A stretch of 6,078 nt of DNA from assembly GCA_023415545.1 (NCBI GenBank), contig JAEZKJ010000069.1, positions 1 through 6,078 of the forward strand, given 5' to 3'. The position numbers were made by a program, and so were the translations under genes. Each line of letters starts with the position of its first letter. The stretch's first letter is position 1. Under the pieces are notes generated by a model. That model had not been told where the DNA came from. It ran no database searches and was given only the letters and a program-made list of their open reading frames with translations. The DNA is from Bacteroidota bacterium. GTDB lineage: Bacteria; Bacteroidota; Bacteroidia; Bacteroidales; Bacteroidaceae. Shown here piece after piece: positions 1-5,796 of the stretch.

Positions 1-535
1 AGGAAGACTTGATGTAGTCAACAGCTTGTTTGCTTGCTATGATCGATGCAATGTGAATTCTAGAAGGTTTTCCTTTAGTAAGCATTGCCTGATAGCTTAA
101 CTCCATAGAACCGCCTGTAGCAAGCATAGGATCGGTCATAATAAGTATTTTATCATCTATTCTAGGAGAAGCAATATATTCAATATGAATATCGAATTTT
201 AATGTGTCTTTGTATTTTCTGTAAGCGGATACAAAAGCGTTTTCAGCTTTATCAAGGTAGTTTAGGAATCCTTGGTGAAATGGTAATCCAGCTCGAAGGA
301 TTGTTGCAATAACTGGTTGTGATGCAGGAACAGATTCTGTTGATACTCCTAGTGGGGTAACAGTTTCTATTTTTTCATATGGGAAAGTTTTGCTAATCTC
401 ATATGCCATAATTTCACCGATTCTTTCAATGTTTCGCCTAAATCTAAGTCTGTCTTTCTGAACATTTACATCTCTAATCTCAGCGATATATTGATTTAGA
501 ATTGTATTGTTTTTACTAAGGTCAATTATTTCCAT
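1..535 (-). CDS. upp: Uracil phosphoribosyltransferase, 3' end cut by the window edge
   Basis: This cytoplasmic pyrimidine-salvage enzyme joins uracil and PRPP to give UMP and pyrophosphate. Reading the minus strand from the ATG at 533-535 gives 178 uninterrupted residues, with no stop before the left edge. The strongest evidence is the type I PRPP-binding motif MTDPMLATGGSM at residues 133-144, preceded by the hydrophobic strand KILI. ATILRAGLP at residues 77-85 matches the second conserved UPRT block. Family members are about 205-220 residues long, so some 30-40 C-terminal residues are missing, including the expected uracil-binding GDAGDR-type loop. The start was chosen because it is the first ATG after the A/T-rich leader and the N-terminus then has the usual length before the RLRFRRNIERIGE helix. 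No Shine-Dalgarno site is visible. The gene is divergent from pckA. Identity is secure from the PRPP motif and the overall pattern; the C-terminus cannot be judged. Confidence 0.93.
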   Translation of the reverse strand, partial: MEIIDLSKNNTILNQYIAEIRDVNVQKDRLRFRRNIERIGEIMAYEISKTFPYEKIETVTPLGVSTESVPASQPVIATILRAGLPFHQGFLNYLDKAENAFVSAYRKYKDTLKFDIHIEYIASPRIDDKILIMTDPMLATGGSMELSYQAMLTKGKPSRIHIASIIASKQAVDYIKSS

Positions 536-623
536 ATAGTTTTTTTATGTTTAAATGCTTGGTGTTTACAAAGTAACAAATAATTATTCAGATTTGTAAT
601 GTAAGAATTACAAAAATGTTATA

Positions 624-631
624 CAAATATA
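624..631 (-). promoter_or_regulatory. Candidate -7 promoter element for upp
   Basis: The minus strand reads TATATTTG here, an exact match to the Bacteroidetes -7 consensus TAnnTTTG. It lies 88 bp upstream of the upp start and would give a leader of roughly 80 nt. No TTG is present at the expected 19-21 bp upstream, so only half of the bipartite promoter is supported. In sequence this AT-rich a single -7 match can occur by chance. Confidence 0.35.
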
Positions 632-690
632 AAACTTTGTTTATTAAGGAAATTTTTCTCTAATCTATTCTTTTATTTGAAATATTACAT

Positions 691-698
691 TAATTTTG
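691..698 (+). promoter_or_regulatory. Candidate -7 promoter element for pckA
   Basis: TAATTTTG matches the Bacteroidetes -7 consensus TAnnTTTG exactly and lies 98 bp upstream of the pckA ATG. The -33 position holds TTC (668-670, 20-bp spacer) instead of TTG, a two-of-three match. Transcription would begin near 703-706 and leave a leader of about 90 nt that contains the repeats at 716-734 and 741-761. A weak -33 in front of a metabolic gene would be compatible with activator dependence, but that is inference. Confidence 0.45.
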
Positions 699-715
699 TA
701 CCAGCTAATACAAGG

Positions 716-734
716 TGTTGTTCAAATAACAACA
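716..734 (+). repeat. 7-bp perfect inverted repeat in the pckA leader
   Basis: TGTTGTT and AACAACA flank a 5-nt spacer, CAAAT. The element lies just downstream of the predicted pckA transcription start, so it could be a small RNA hairpin or a dyad operator. The stem is A/U-rich with only two G-C pairs, so RNA stability would be low; an operator half-site pair is the more natural reading. Function is unknown. Confidence 0.4.
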
Positions 735-740
735 ACTTTT

Positions 741-761
741 AATAGGAACAATCAATAGGAA
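741..761 (+). repeat. Tandem 8-bp direct repeat in the pckA leader
   Basis: AATAGGAA occurs twice (741-748 and 754-761) with a 13-bp period, 36-56 bp before the pckA start. Both copies lie inside the predicted 5' untranslated leader. They are too far from the ATG to serve as ordinary Shine-Dalgarno sites. They might bind a protein or be a ribosome standby feature, or may be coincidence. Confidence 0.35.
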
Positions 762-796
762 TATTATATTCAATAACTCAATTAAATCATTTACAA

Positions 797-2401
797 ATGG
801 CAAAATTAGATTTAAGCAAGTACGGAATTACTGGTACAACAGAGATTATCCACAATCCGTCTTATGAACAATTGTTCGCTGAGGAAACTAAACCTGAACT
901 ACAAGGTTTTGAAAAGGGACAAGAGACAGAACTTGGTGCTGTAAACGTTATGACTGGTATTTACACTGGTCGTTCTCCAAAAGATAAATTTATTGTAAAA
1001 GATGCTATCAGTGAAAATACTGTATGGTGGACATCTGAAGAATATAAAAATGACAACAAGCCTGTAACAGAAGAAGCTTGGAAAGTAATGAAAGACTTAG
1101 CTGCGAAAGAATTGTCAAACAAAAAACTTTTCGTAGTTGATGGTTATTGCGGTGCAAACCCTGCAACTTGCCTTAAAGTACGTTTCATTATGGAAGTTGC
1201 TTGGCAAGCTCATTTCGTTACAAACATGTTCATCCGTCCTTCAGCAGAAGAACTTGAAAACTTCGAGCCAGACTTTATCGTTTACAACGCTTCTAAAGCA
1301 AAAGTTGAAAACTACAAAGAACTTGGTTTGAACTCTGAAACAGCAGTTGTATTCAACTTGACTTCAAGAGAGCAAGTTATCCTTAACACATGGTATGGTG
1401 GTGAGATGAAGAAAGGTATGTTCTCAATGATGAACTACTTCAACCCACTTCGTGGTATCGCTTCTATGCACTGTTCTGCTAACACTAACATGGAAGAAAC
1501 TGAATCAGCTATCTTCTTCGGTTTGTCAGGTACAGGTAAAACTACTTTGTCAACAGATCCAAAACGTAAACTTATCGGTGACGATGAGCACGGATGGGAT
1601 GACGAAGGTGTATTCAACTATGAAGGTGGTTGCTACGCTAAGGTTATCAACCTTGACAAAGAAAGTGAACCAGATATCTTCAATGCAATCAAACGTGATG
1701 CTCTTCTTGAGAATGTTACTGTTGATGCTGAAGGTAAGATTGACTTCACAGATAAGAGCGTAACAGAAAACACTCGTGTTTCTTACCCTATCAACCACAT
1801 TACAAACATCGTTAAACCAGTTTCTAAGGGTCCTCACGCTAAACAAGTTATCTTCTTGTCAGCTGATGCATTCGGTGTATTGCCTCCAGTATCTATCTTA
1901 TCTCCTGAGCAAGCTCAGTACTACTTCCTTTCTGGATTTACAGCTAAATTGGCTGGTACAGAACGTGGTATCACTGAACCAACTCCAACATTCTCTTCTT
2001 GCTTCGGTGCTGCATTCCTTTCATTGCACCCAACAAAATATGCTGAAGAGTTAGTTAAGAAGATGGACAAAACTGGTGCTAAGGCATTCTTGGTTAACAC
2101 AGGTTGGAATGGTACTGGTAAACGTATCTCTATCCGTGATACTCGTGGTATTATCGACGCTATCCTTGATGGCTCTATCGAAAAAGCTCCTACTAAGACT
2201 ATCCCTTACTTCAACTTCGTAGTTCCAACAGAATTACCAGGTGTTGATCCTAAGATCTTAGATCCACGTGATACTTATGCTGATCCTGCTCAATGGGATG
2301 AAAAAGCTAAAGATTTGGCTGGTCGTTTCATTAAGAACTTCACTAAGTTCACTGGTACTCAAACAGGTGTTGACTTGGTTAACGCAGGTCCAAAATTGTA
2401 A
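797..2401 (+). CDS. pckA: Phosphoenolpyruvate carboxykinase (ATP-dependent)
   Basis: This cytosolic enzyme interconverts oxaloacetate + ATP and PEP + CO2 + ADP. In other organisms it serves gluconeogenesis; in succinate-forming anaerobes it can run in the CO2-fixing direction. The 534-residue length fits the ATP-type family (E. coli 540). Key sites are intact, offset by about seven from E. coli: R59 in GRSPKDK (substrate binding), Y200 and K205/K206 in YGGEMKK, H225 in MHCSAN (Mn ligand), the P-loop GLSGTGKTTLS at 242-252, and the kinase-2 segment GDDEHGW at 261-267 with metal-binding D262. The C-terminal half has the expected NTGWNGTGKR and IRDTRGIIDAIL blocks. The ATG start gives the normal family N-terminus; no Shine-Dalgarno site is seen, which is ordinary in Bacteroidetes. 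The gene appears monocistronic: its own candidate promoter lies upstream and a strong hairpin terminator follows 19 bp after the stop. No damage or unusual residues were noticed. Confidence 0.98.
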   Translation: MAKLDLSKYGITGTTEIIHNPSYEQLFAEETKPELQGFEKGQETELGAVNVMTGIYTGRSPKDKFIVKDAISENTVWWTSEEYKNDNKPVTEEAWKVMKDLAAKELSNKKLFVVDGYCGANPATCLKVRFIMEVAWQAHFVTNMFIRPSAEELENFEPDFIVYNASKAKVENYKELGLNSETAVVFNLTSREQVILNTWYGGEMKKGMFSMMNYFNPLRGIASMHCSANTNMEETESAIFFGLSGTGKTTLSTDPKRKLIGDDEHGWDDEGVFNYEGGCYAKVINLDKESEPDIFNAIKRDALLENVTVDAEGKIDFTDKSVTENTRVSYPINHITNIVKPVSKGPHAKQVIFLSADAFGVLPPVSILSPEQAQYYFLSGFTAKLAGTERGITEPTPTFSSCFGAAFLSLHPTKYAEELVKKMDKTGAKAFLVNTGWNGTGKRISIRDTRGIIDAILDGSIEKAPTKTIPYFNFVVPTELPGVDPKILDPRDTYADPAQWDEKAKDLAGRFIKNFTKFTGTQTGVDLVNAGPKL

Positions 2402-2420
2402 TCAATTAAATTACATATTC

Positions 2421-2454
2421 AATAGGGCGGCCTTTTTAGGTCGCCCTATTTTTT
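2421..2454 (+). terminator. Intrinsic terminator of pckA
   Basis: A 12-bp stem (2421-2432 with 2439-2450) closes a 6-nt loop TTTTTA. Its core is GGGCG/CGCCC, with one G-T (G-U in RNA) wobble. A T-run follows at 2449-2454. It starts 19 bp after the pckA stop. The wobble pairs only in the plus-strand transcript (it becomes C/A on the other strand), which supports the plus orientation. Confidence 0.93.
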
Positions 2455-2455
2455 A

Positions 2456-2821
2456 TATATAATCTGATGTATGCTAATGTTATTGCAAGACCAAGCTTGC
2501 TTAAACGATTCTTCCTATTTGGGCAAAAAAAGTAGGATAATATTTTATTGGTAATTATTACAAAATTTCTTGAACCGGTCTTCATATTATAACATGTAAA
2601 TGAAGTTAGTTTTACATAAAAAGGAAAAATGGTTTAAAACTGCATTATACATAATTATGCTAATAAAAATTGGTCGAAATTTTATTACATACTGTAGTAG
2701 ATAGTATGTATTATGGAAAAGCTAAGTGATGAATATAAAAGAGGAAATTATCTGTTGTACTTATAATGATTCATCCCTCAAAAACCATTATTATGATAAA
2801 TAGAGAGGGATAATAGAGCAT
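2456..2821. other. AT-rich intergenic region without a recognised gene
   Basis: This stretch between the pckA and typA terminators holds no open frame of convincing length on either strand. I found no TAnnTTTG -7 element on either strand within it, so an independently transcribed RNA has no visible canonical promoter. It contains several inverted repeats: an 8-bp perfect pair TACATACT/AGTATGTA at 2686-2693 and 2703-2710 (9-nt loop); GATGAAT/ATTCATC at 2728-2734 and 2769-2775; and ATCCCTC/GAGGGAT at 2773-2779 and 2805-2811. The last two overlap by three bases and would be mutually exclusive. It may be plain spacer or the residue of a decayed gene; nothing identifies a parent. Confidence 0.6.
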
Positions 2822-2853
2822 AAAAAAAACTCCGACTTAATAAGCCGGAGTTT
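2822..2853 (-). terminator. Intrinsic terminator of typA
   Basis: Read on the minus strand, a 12-bp stem (2853-2842 with 2838-2827) closes a 3-nt loop ATT and leads into a T-run that covers 2829-2822. The stem core is CTCCGG/TCGGAG. Its one imperfect pair is a G-U wobble only in the minus-strand RNA (C-A on the plus strand), which assigns it to typA. It lies 19 bp beyond the typA stop. Confidence 0.92.
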
Positions 2854-2872
2854 CAGTTTATATGAAAAGCAA

Positions 2873-4672
2873 TTATTTGTTTGCTCTCTTTCTTTCATTT
2901 TCATCAAGGATGACTTTACGCATACGCATGCTCTTTGGAGTAACCTCAACGTATTCGTCTTCTTTAATATATTCCAAAGCCTCTTCTAGTGAGAATACTA
3001 CCGGAGGAATGATACGTGCTTTGTCGTCAGCACCTGATGCACGCATGTTGGTAAGTTTCTTTGATTTTGTAACATTTACCACCAAGTCTTTCTCGTGTAC
3101 ATGTTCGCCAACAACTTGACCTGCATAAACATCATCTTGTGGATAAATAAAGAATTTACCTCTATCTTGTAGCTTGTCGATAGCATAAGCAAAAGCAGTA
3201 CCACCTTCCATAGCTATAATAGAACCATTTGTACGTCTATCTATATCACCTTTGAAAGGTTGATATTCTTTGAATATATGTGACATGATAGCCTCACCTT
3301 GCGAAGCAGTAAGCACGTTTGTACGTAGTCCGATTATACCTCTTGAAGGCATGTTGAACTCGATAGTAACACGGTCATCTTGAGTTACCATAGAAACCAA
3401 CTCGCCTTTACGACGTGTTACCATATCAATCATCTTGCTTGAAAACTCTTCAGGAACATTGATAGTAAGTTCTTCTACTGGCTCACATTTCACTCCATCG
3501 ATCTCTTTGAAGATAACCTGTGGCTGTCCAACTTGAAGTTCATAACCTTCACGGCGCATAGTTTCAATCAAAACAGAAAGATGCAATACACCACGTCCCG
3601 ATACAATCCATTTACCGTCTTCATTCTCAGTTTTGCTAACTCTAAGAGCAAGGTTTTTGTCAAGCTCTTTCATTAAACGATCGTGAATATGACGAGAAGT
3701 AACAAATTTTCCCTCTTTACCGAAGAAAGGAGAGTCGTTGATAGCGAAAAGCATACTCATTGTAGGCTCATCGATAGCAATAGGAGTAAGAGGTTCCGGA
3801 TTTTCGTAATCACATATAGTGTCACCAATTTCAAAACCATCAACACCAACTATTGCACATATATCACCCGAAGAGACTTCATCAGTCTTCATTCTTCCCA
3901 ATCCTTCGAAAGTGAAAAGTTCTTTGATTTTTGATTTTGTTAAAGTTCCGTCACGCTTAGCAAGAGTTACATTCATACCCTCTTTTAAAGTACCTCTATG
4001 TACACGTCCCACAGCAATACGACCTGTATATGAAGAGTAATCGAGAGAAGTGATTAACATTTGTGGAGTACCTTCCAACTGAGTAGGTGCAGGAATATAT
4101 TTTACTATAGCATCAAGCAAAGGATAGATGTTTTCAGTTGGAGTTTTCCAATCTTCACCCATCCAATTATTCTTAGCAGAACCATATATAACGGGGAAAT
4201 CAAGTTGGTCTTCGGTTGCATTTAGGCTGAACATTAAATCAAAAACCATTTCGTGTACCTCTTCAGGACGACAGTTTGGTTTATCAACCTTATTAACAAC
4301 AACAATTGGTTTTAATCCAATTTGTAATGCTTTTTGAAGAACAAATCGTGTTTGTGGCATTGGACCTTCAAAAGCGTCCACTAAAAGCAGACATCCATCA
4401 GCCATATTAAGAACACGTTCTACTTCACCTCCGAAATCGGCATGCCCCGGAGTATCGATAATATTGATTTTAGTTCCGTTGTAATTAATAGATACGTTCT
4501 TTGAAAGTATTGTTATACCTCTTTCGCGCTCTAAGTCATTGTTATCCAATACCAAATCACCATTTGTTTGGTCGTTACGGAACAAATGTCCCGCTAACAT
4601 CATCTTGTCCACCAAAGTTGTTTTTCCATGATCGACATGGGCTATGATGGCAATGTTTCTAATATCTTGCAT
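2873..4672 (-). CDS. typA: Ribosome-associated translational GTPase TypA/BipA
   Basis: TypA is an EF-G-like GTPase that binds the 70S ribosome and is linked in other bacteria to 50S assembly, cold growth and stress responses. The 599-residue length is normal for the family. The GTPase domain (about 1-200) carries all five G motifs: AHVDHGKTT at 11-19, RGITI at 51-55, DTPGHADF at 73-80, NKVD at 127-130 and GSAKN at 164-168. A beta-barrel domain II (about 207-290), an EF-G III-like and an EF-G V-like domain follow. The BipA-specific C-terminal domain ends the protein and is recognised by KLTNMRASG at 539-547. That C-terminus separates it from LepA and EF-G. The start places the P-loop at its usual distance, and upstream sequence is non-coding. 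An AGG five bases before the ATG is at most a weak ribosome-binding site. It is divergent from rpsO and appears monocistronic, with its own -7 element and terminator. The sequence looks fully intact. Confidence 0.98.
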   Translation of the reverse strand: MQDIRNIAIIAHVDHGKTTLVDKMMLAGHLFRNDQTNGDLVLDNNDLERERGITILSKNVSINYNGTKINIIDTPGHADFGGEVERVLNMADGCLLLVDAFEGPMPQTRFVLQKALQIGLKPIVVVNKVDKPNCRPEEVHEMVFDLMFSLNATEDQLDFPVIYGSAKNNWMGEDWKTPTENIYPLLDAIVKYIPAPTQLEGTPQMLITSLDYSSYTGRIAVGRVHRGTLKEGMNVTLAKRDGTLTKSKIKELFTFEGLGRMKTDEVSSGDICAIVGVDGFEIGDTICDYENPEPLTPIAIDEPTMSMLFAINDSPFFGKEGKFVTSRHIHDRLMKELDKNLALRVSKTENEDGKWIVSGRGVLHLSVLIETMRREGYELQVGQPQVIFKEIDGVKCEPVEELTINVPEEFSSKMIDMVTRRKGELVSMVTQDDRVTIEFNMPSRGIIGLRTNVLTASQGEAIMSHIFKEYQPFKGDIDRRTNGSIIAMEGGTAFAYAIDKLQDRGKFFIYPQDDVYAGQVVGEHVHEKDLVVNVTKSKKLTNMRASGADDKARIIPPVVFSLEEALEYIKEDEYVEVTPKSMRMRKVILDENERKRANK

Positions 4673-4694
4673 ATAAACCTATTATGTTTGGCGA

Positions 4695-4702
4695 CAAAGG
4701 TA
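4695..4702 (-). promoter_or_regulatory. Candidate -7 promoter element for typA
   Basis: The minus strand reads TACCTTTG, an exact TAnnTTTG match followed by TCGCC, 22 bp upstream of the typA ATG. The TTG expected 19-21 bp upstream is not present. Transcription from here would start around 4688 and give a very short leader of about 15 nt. Position and exact -7 match make it credible despite the missing -33. Confidence 0.6.
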
Positions 4703-4892
4703 CTATTTTCTATTGTATAATGTGTTTATTATTAACTATTATTTTAAATGTACTTATCTTTATGTAATTATTGATATATATAATAAATAAAAATGTAATA
4801 AAAGAGCTATTCATATTGACACTTTTTCAGTTTGTAAGTTTAATTTTTTTATTCAAAGAGAAAAATATTTGTAAATAATCTACTCATATTCA

Positions 4893-4922
4893 TTGTATTA
4901 TAAATAATAATCAATATCTTTG
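4893..4922 (+). promoter_or_regulatory. Bacteroidetes-type promoter of rpsO
   Basis: TTG at 4893-4895 and TATCTTTG at 4915-4922 are separated by 19 bp. This matches both halves of the Bacteroidetes primary sigma factor consensus (TTG, N19-21, TAnnTTTG) exactly and is the best promoter in the window. Transcription should start near 4927-4930, leaving a 5' leader of about 35 nt that is almost entirely A/T. A leader this short leaves little room for the large structured S15 autoregulatory RNAs known from other phyla. Confidence 0.85.
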
Positions 4923-4963
4923 CATCCGCTATAGAAAAAATAACATATAAAATTTTTAGAACT

Positions 4964-5233
4964 ATGTATTTAGACGCAGCTAAAAAACAAGAAATCTTTG
5001 AAAAGTACGGAAAGTCTAACACTGATACTGGCTCACCTGAAGCGCAGATAGCATTGTTCTCATACCGTATTTCTCACCTGACTGAGCATTTAAAGCGAAA
5101 CAGAAAAGATTATAGTACAGAAAGAGCTTTGACAACATTAGTAGGTAAGCGTCGTGCTTTACTTAACTATCTTAAAGATCGTGATATCAACAGATATCGT
5201 GAGATTATCAAAGTTCTTGGTCTTCGTAAGTAA
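4964..5233 (+). CDS. rpsO: 30S ribosomal protein uS15
   Basis: uS15 is a primary 16S rRNA-binding protein of the platform that nucleates S6/S18 assembly and contributes to a bridge with the 50S subunit. At 89 residues it has exactly the usual length and aligns without gaps to E. coli S15. Recognisable blocks are TDTGSPEAQIAL at 20-31, SHLTEH at 37-42, RKDYSTERAL at 47-56, KRRALLNYL and the C-terminal LGLRK. The rRNA-contacting H42 and D49 (counting Met as 1) are kept, and the third contact Ser52 is Thr. The usual HHSRRG segment is YSTERA here. No Shine-Dalgarno site precedes the ATG; the leader is A/T-rich. The gene has a consensus promoter and its own terminator, so it is a single-gene unit and not the rpsO-pnp arrangement of proteobacteria. 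Confidence 0.98.
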   Translation: MYLDAAKKQEIFEKYGKSNTDTGSPEAQIALFSYRISHLTEHLKRNRKDYSTERALTTLVGKRRALLNYLKDRDINRYREIIKVLGLRK

Positions 5234-5254
5234 TTACGAGCTAGCAAGAAAACA

Positions 5255-5284
5255 AAAAAGGGTATCAGTAATGATACCCTTTTT
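5255..5284. terminator. Bidirectional intrinsic terminator shared by rpsO and luxS
   Basis: GGGTATCA (5260-5267) pairs with TGATACCC (5272-5279) around the loop GTAA. Five A residues at 5255-5259 and five T residues at 5280-5284 flank the stem. The T-run serves the plus-strand rpsO transcript, and the A-run becomes a U-run for luxS. In the rpsO transcript the loop GUAA is a GNRA tetraloop; in the luxS transcript it is UUAC. It lies 21 bp after the rpsO stop and 17 bp beyond the luxS stop. Confidence 0.92.
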
Positions 5285-5301
5285 CTATTTATATAAATTA
5301 T

Positions 5302-5784
5302 TTATTTAGTAGGATAAACCAGATTTTCTTCTTTAATCTGTTCAAGTACTTCATGCAAATATTTTGCTGACTCCCATTTAGCCATAGGAAGATCATGAAG
5401 TAGGCAGTTACCGCAATCTTTTGGAGTAGTACCTGGTATTTCACCTTCGAATTCAGCAACAAACTTGAAAGTATCTTTCATCAATTCAACTATATCTTTT
5501 GAATCAAGATCACCTTTCATCAATAAATAGTTACCTGTAAGGCAACCCATAGGCCCCCAATAAACTATTTTATTGGCCCATTTTTCATCATTACGAAGAT
5601 ATGTTGCTGCAAGATGCTCAATTGTGTGAAGTGCACCTTGACCCAATGCTGGCTCACGATTAGGCTCTTTCATGCGGATATCAAAAGTTGTAACAACTTC
5701 TCCTCCTACATTATCTTTTCTTGATACGTAAATACCTCTTAAAAGGTTTAGATGGTCTATTGTAAAACTTGGTATTGTTTTCAT
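5302..5784 (-). CDS. luxS: S-ribosylhomocysteine lyase (AI-2 synthase)
   Basis: LuxS cleaves S-ribosylhomocysteine to homocysteine and 4,5-dihydroxy-2,3-pentanedione, the precursor of the AI-2 signal. It recycles the methyl-cycle by-product in the cytosol and acts as a metal-dependent homodimer. The 160-residue length is typical. The metal ligands are H53 and H57 in HTIEH plus C124 in the CGNC segment. The catalytic cysteine is C81 in GPMGCLTGNY, and E56 is the conserved acid/base glutamate of HxxEH. R37 in DIRMKEPN is the conserved substrate-side arginine. The residue after the catalytic Cys is Leu, where E. coli has Arg and B. subtilis Gln. The ATG start gives the usual N-terminus, and no Shine-Dalgarno site is evident. 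The start lies 12 bp after the stop of mtnN, which supplies its substrate, so co-transcription is likely. Transcription ends at the hairpin shared with rpsO. Confidence 0.98.
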   Translation of the reverse strand: MKTIPSFTIDHLNLLRGIYVSRKDNVGGEVVTTFDIRMKEPNREPALGQGALHTIEHLAATYLRNDEKWANKIVYWGPMGCLTGNYLLMKGDLDSKDIVELMKDTFKFVAEFEGEIPGTTPKDCGNCLLHDLPMAKWESAKYLHEVLEQIKEENLVYPTK

Positions 5785-5796
5785 ATACTATTTATA

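Noticed and set aside
1435..1846. Overlapping antisense open frames of 60 and 98 codons within pckA
   Set aside because: They lie wholly inside a strongly conserved gene, resemble no family I know, and reflect the codon bias of the pckA strand.
2481..2500. GCAAG/CTTGC dyad near an AAGCTT palindrome as a terminator or transposon end
   Set aside because: The stem is only five pairs, with no T-run and no paired copy elsewhere in the window. No transposase or target duplication is seen.
2713..2766. 17-codon frame starting MEKLSDEYKRGN in the pckA-typA gap
   Set aside because: It is too short to support from one sequence, has no -7 element upstream, and its 5' side overlaps stop-rich, repeat-bearing sequence.
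3683..4040. Two overlapping plus-strand open frames of 73-83 codons opposite typA
   Set aside because: Both are antisense to intact typA coding sequence with no promoter-like element or recognisable protein pattern.
4816..4844. E. coli-style promoter TTGACA-N17-TTTAAT upstream of rpsO
   Set aside because: The match is close, but the primary sigma factor of Bacteroidetes uses TTG/TAnnTTTG, and rpsO has an exact match to that nearer its start. In DNA this AT-rich the match is probably fortuitous.
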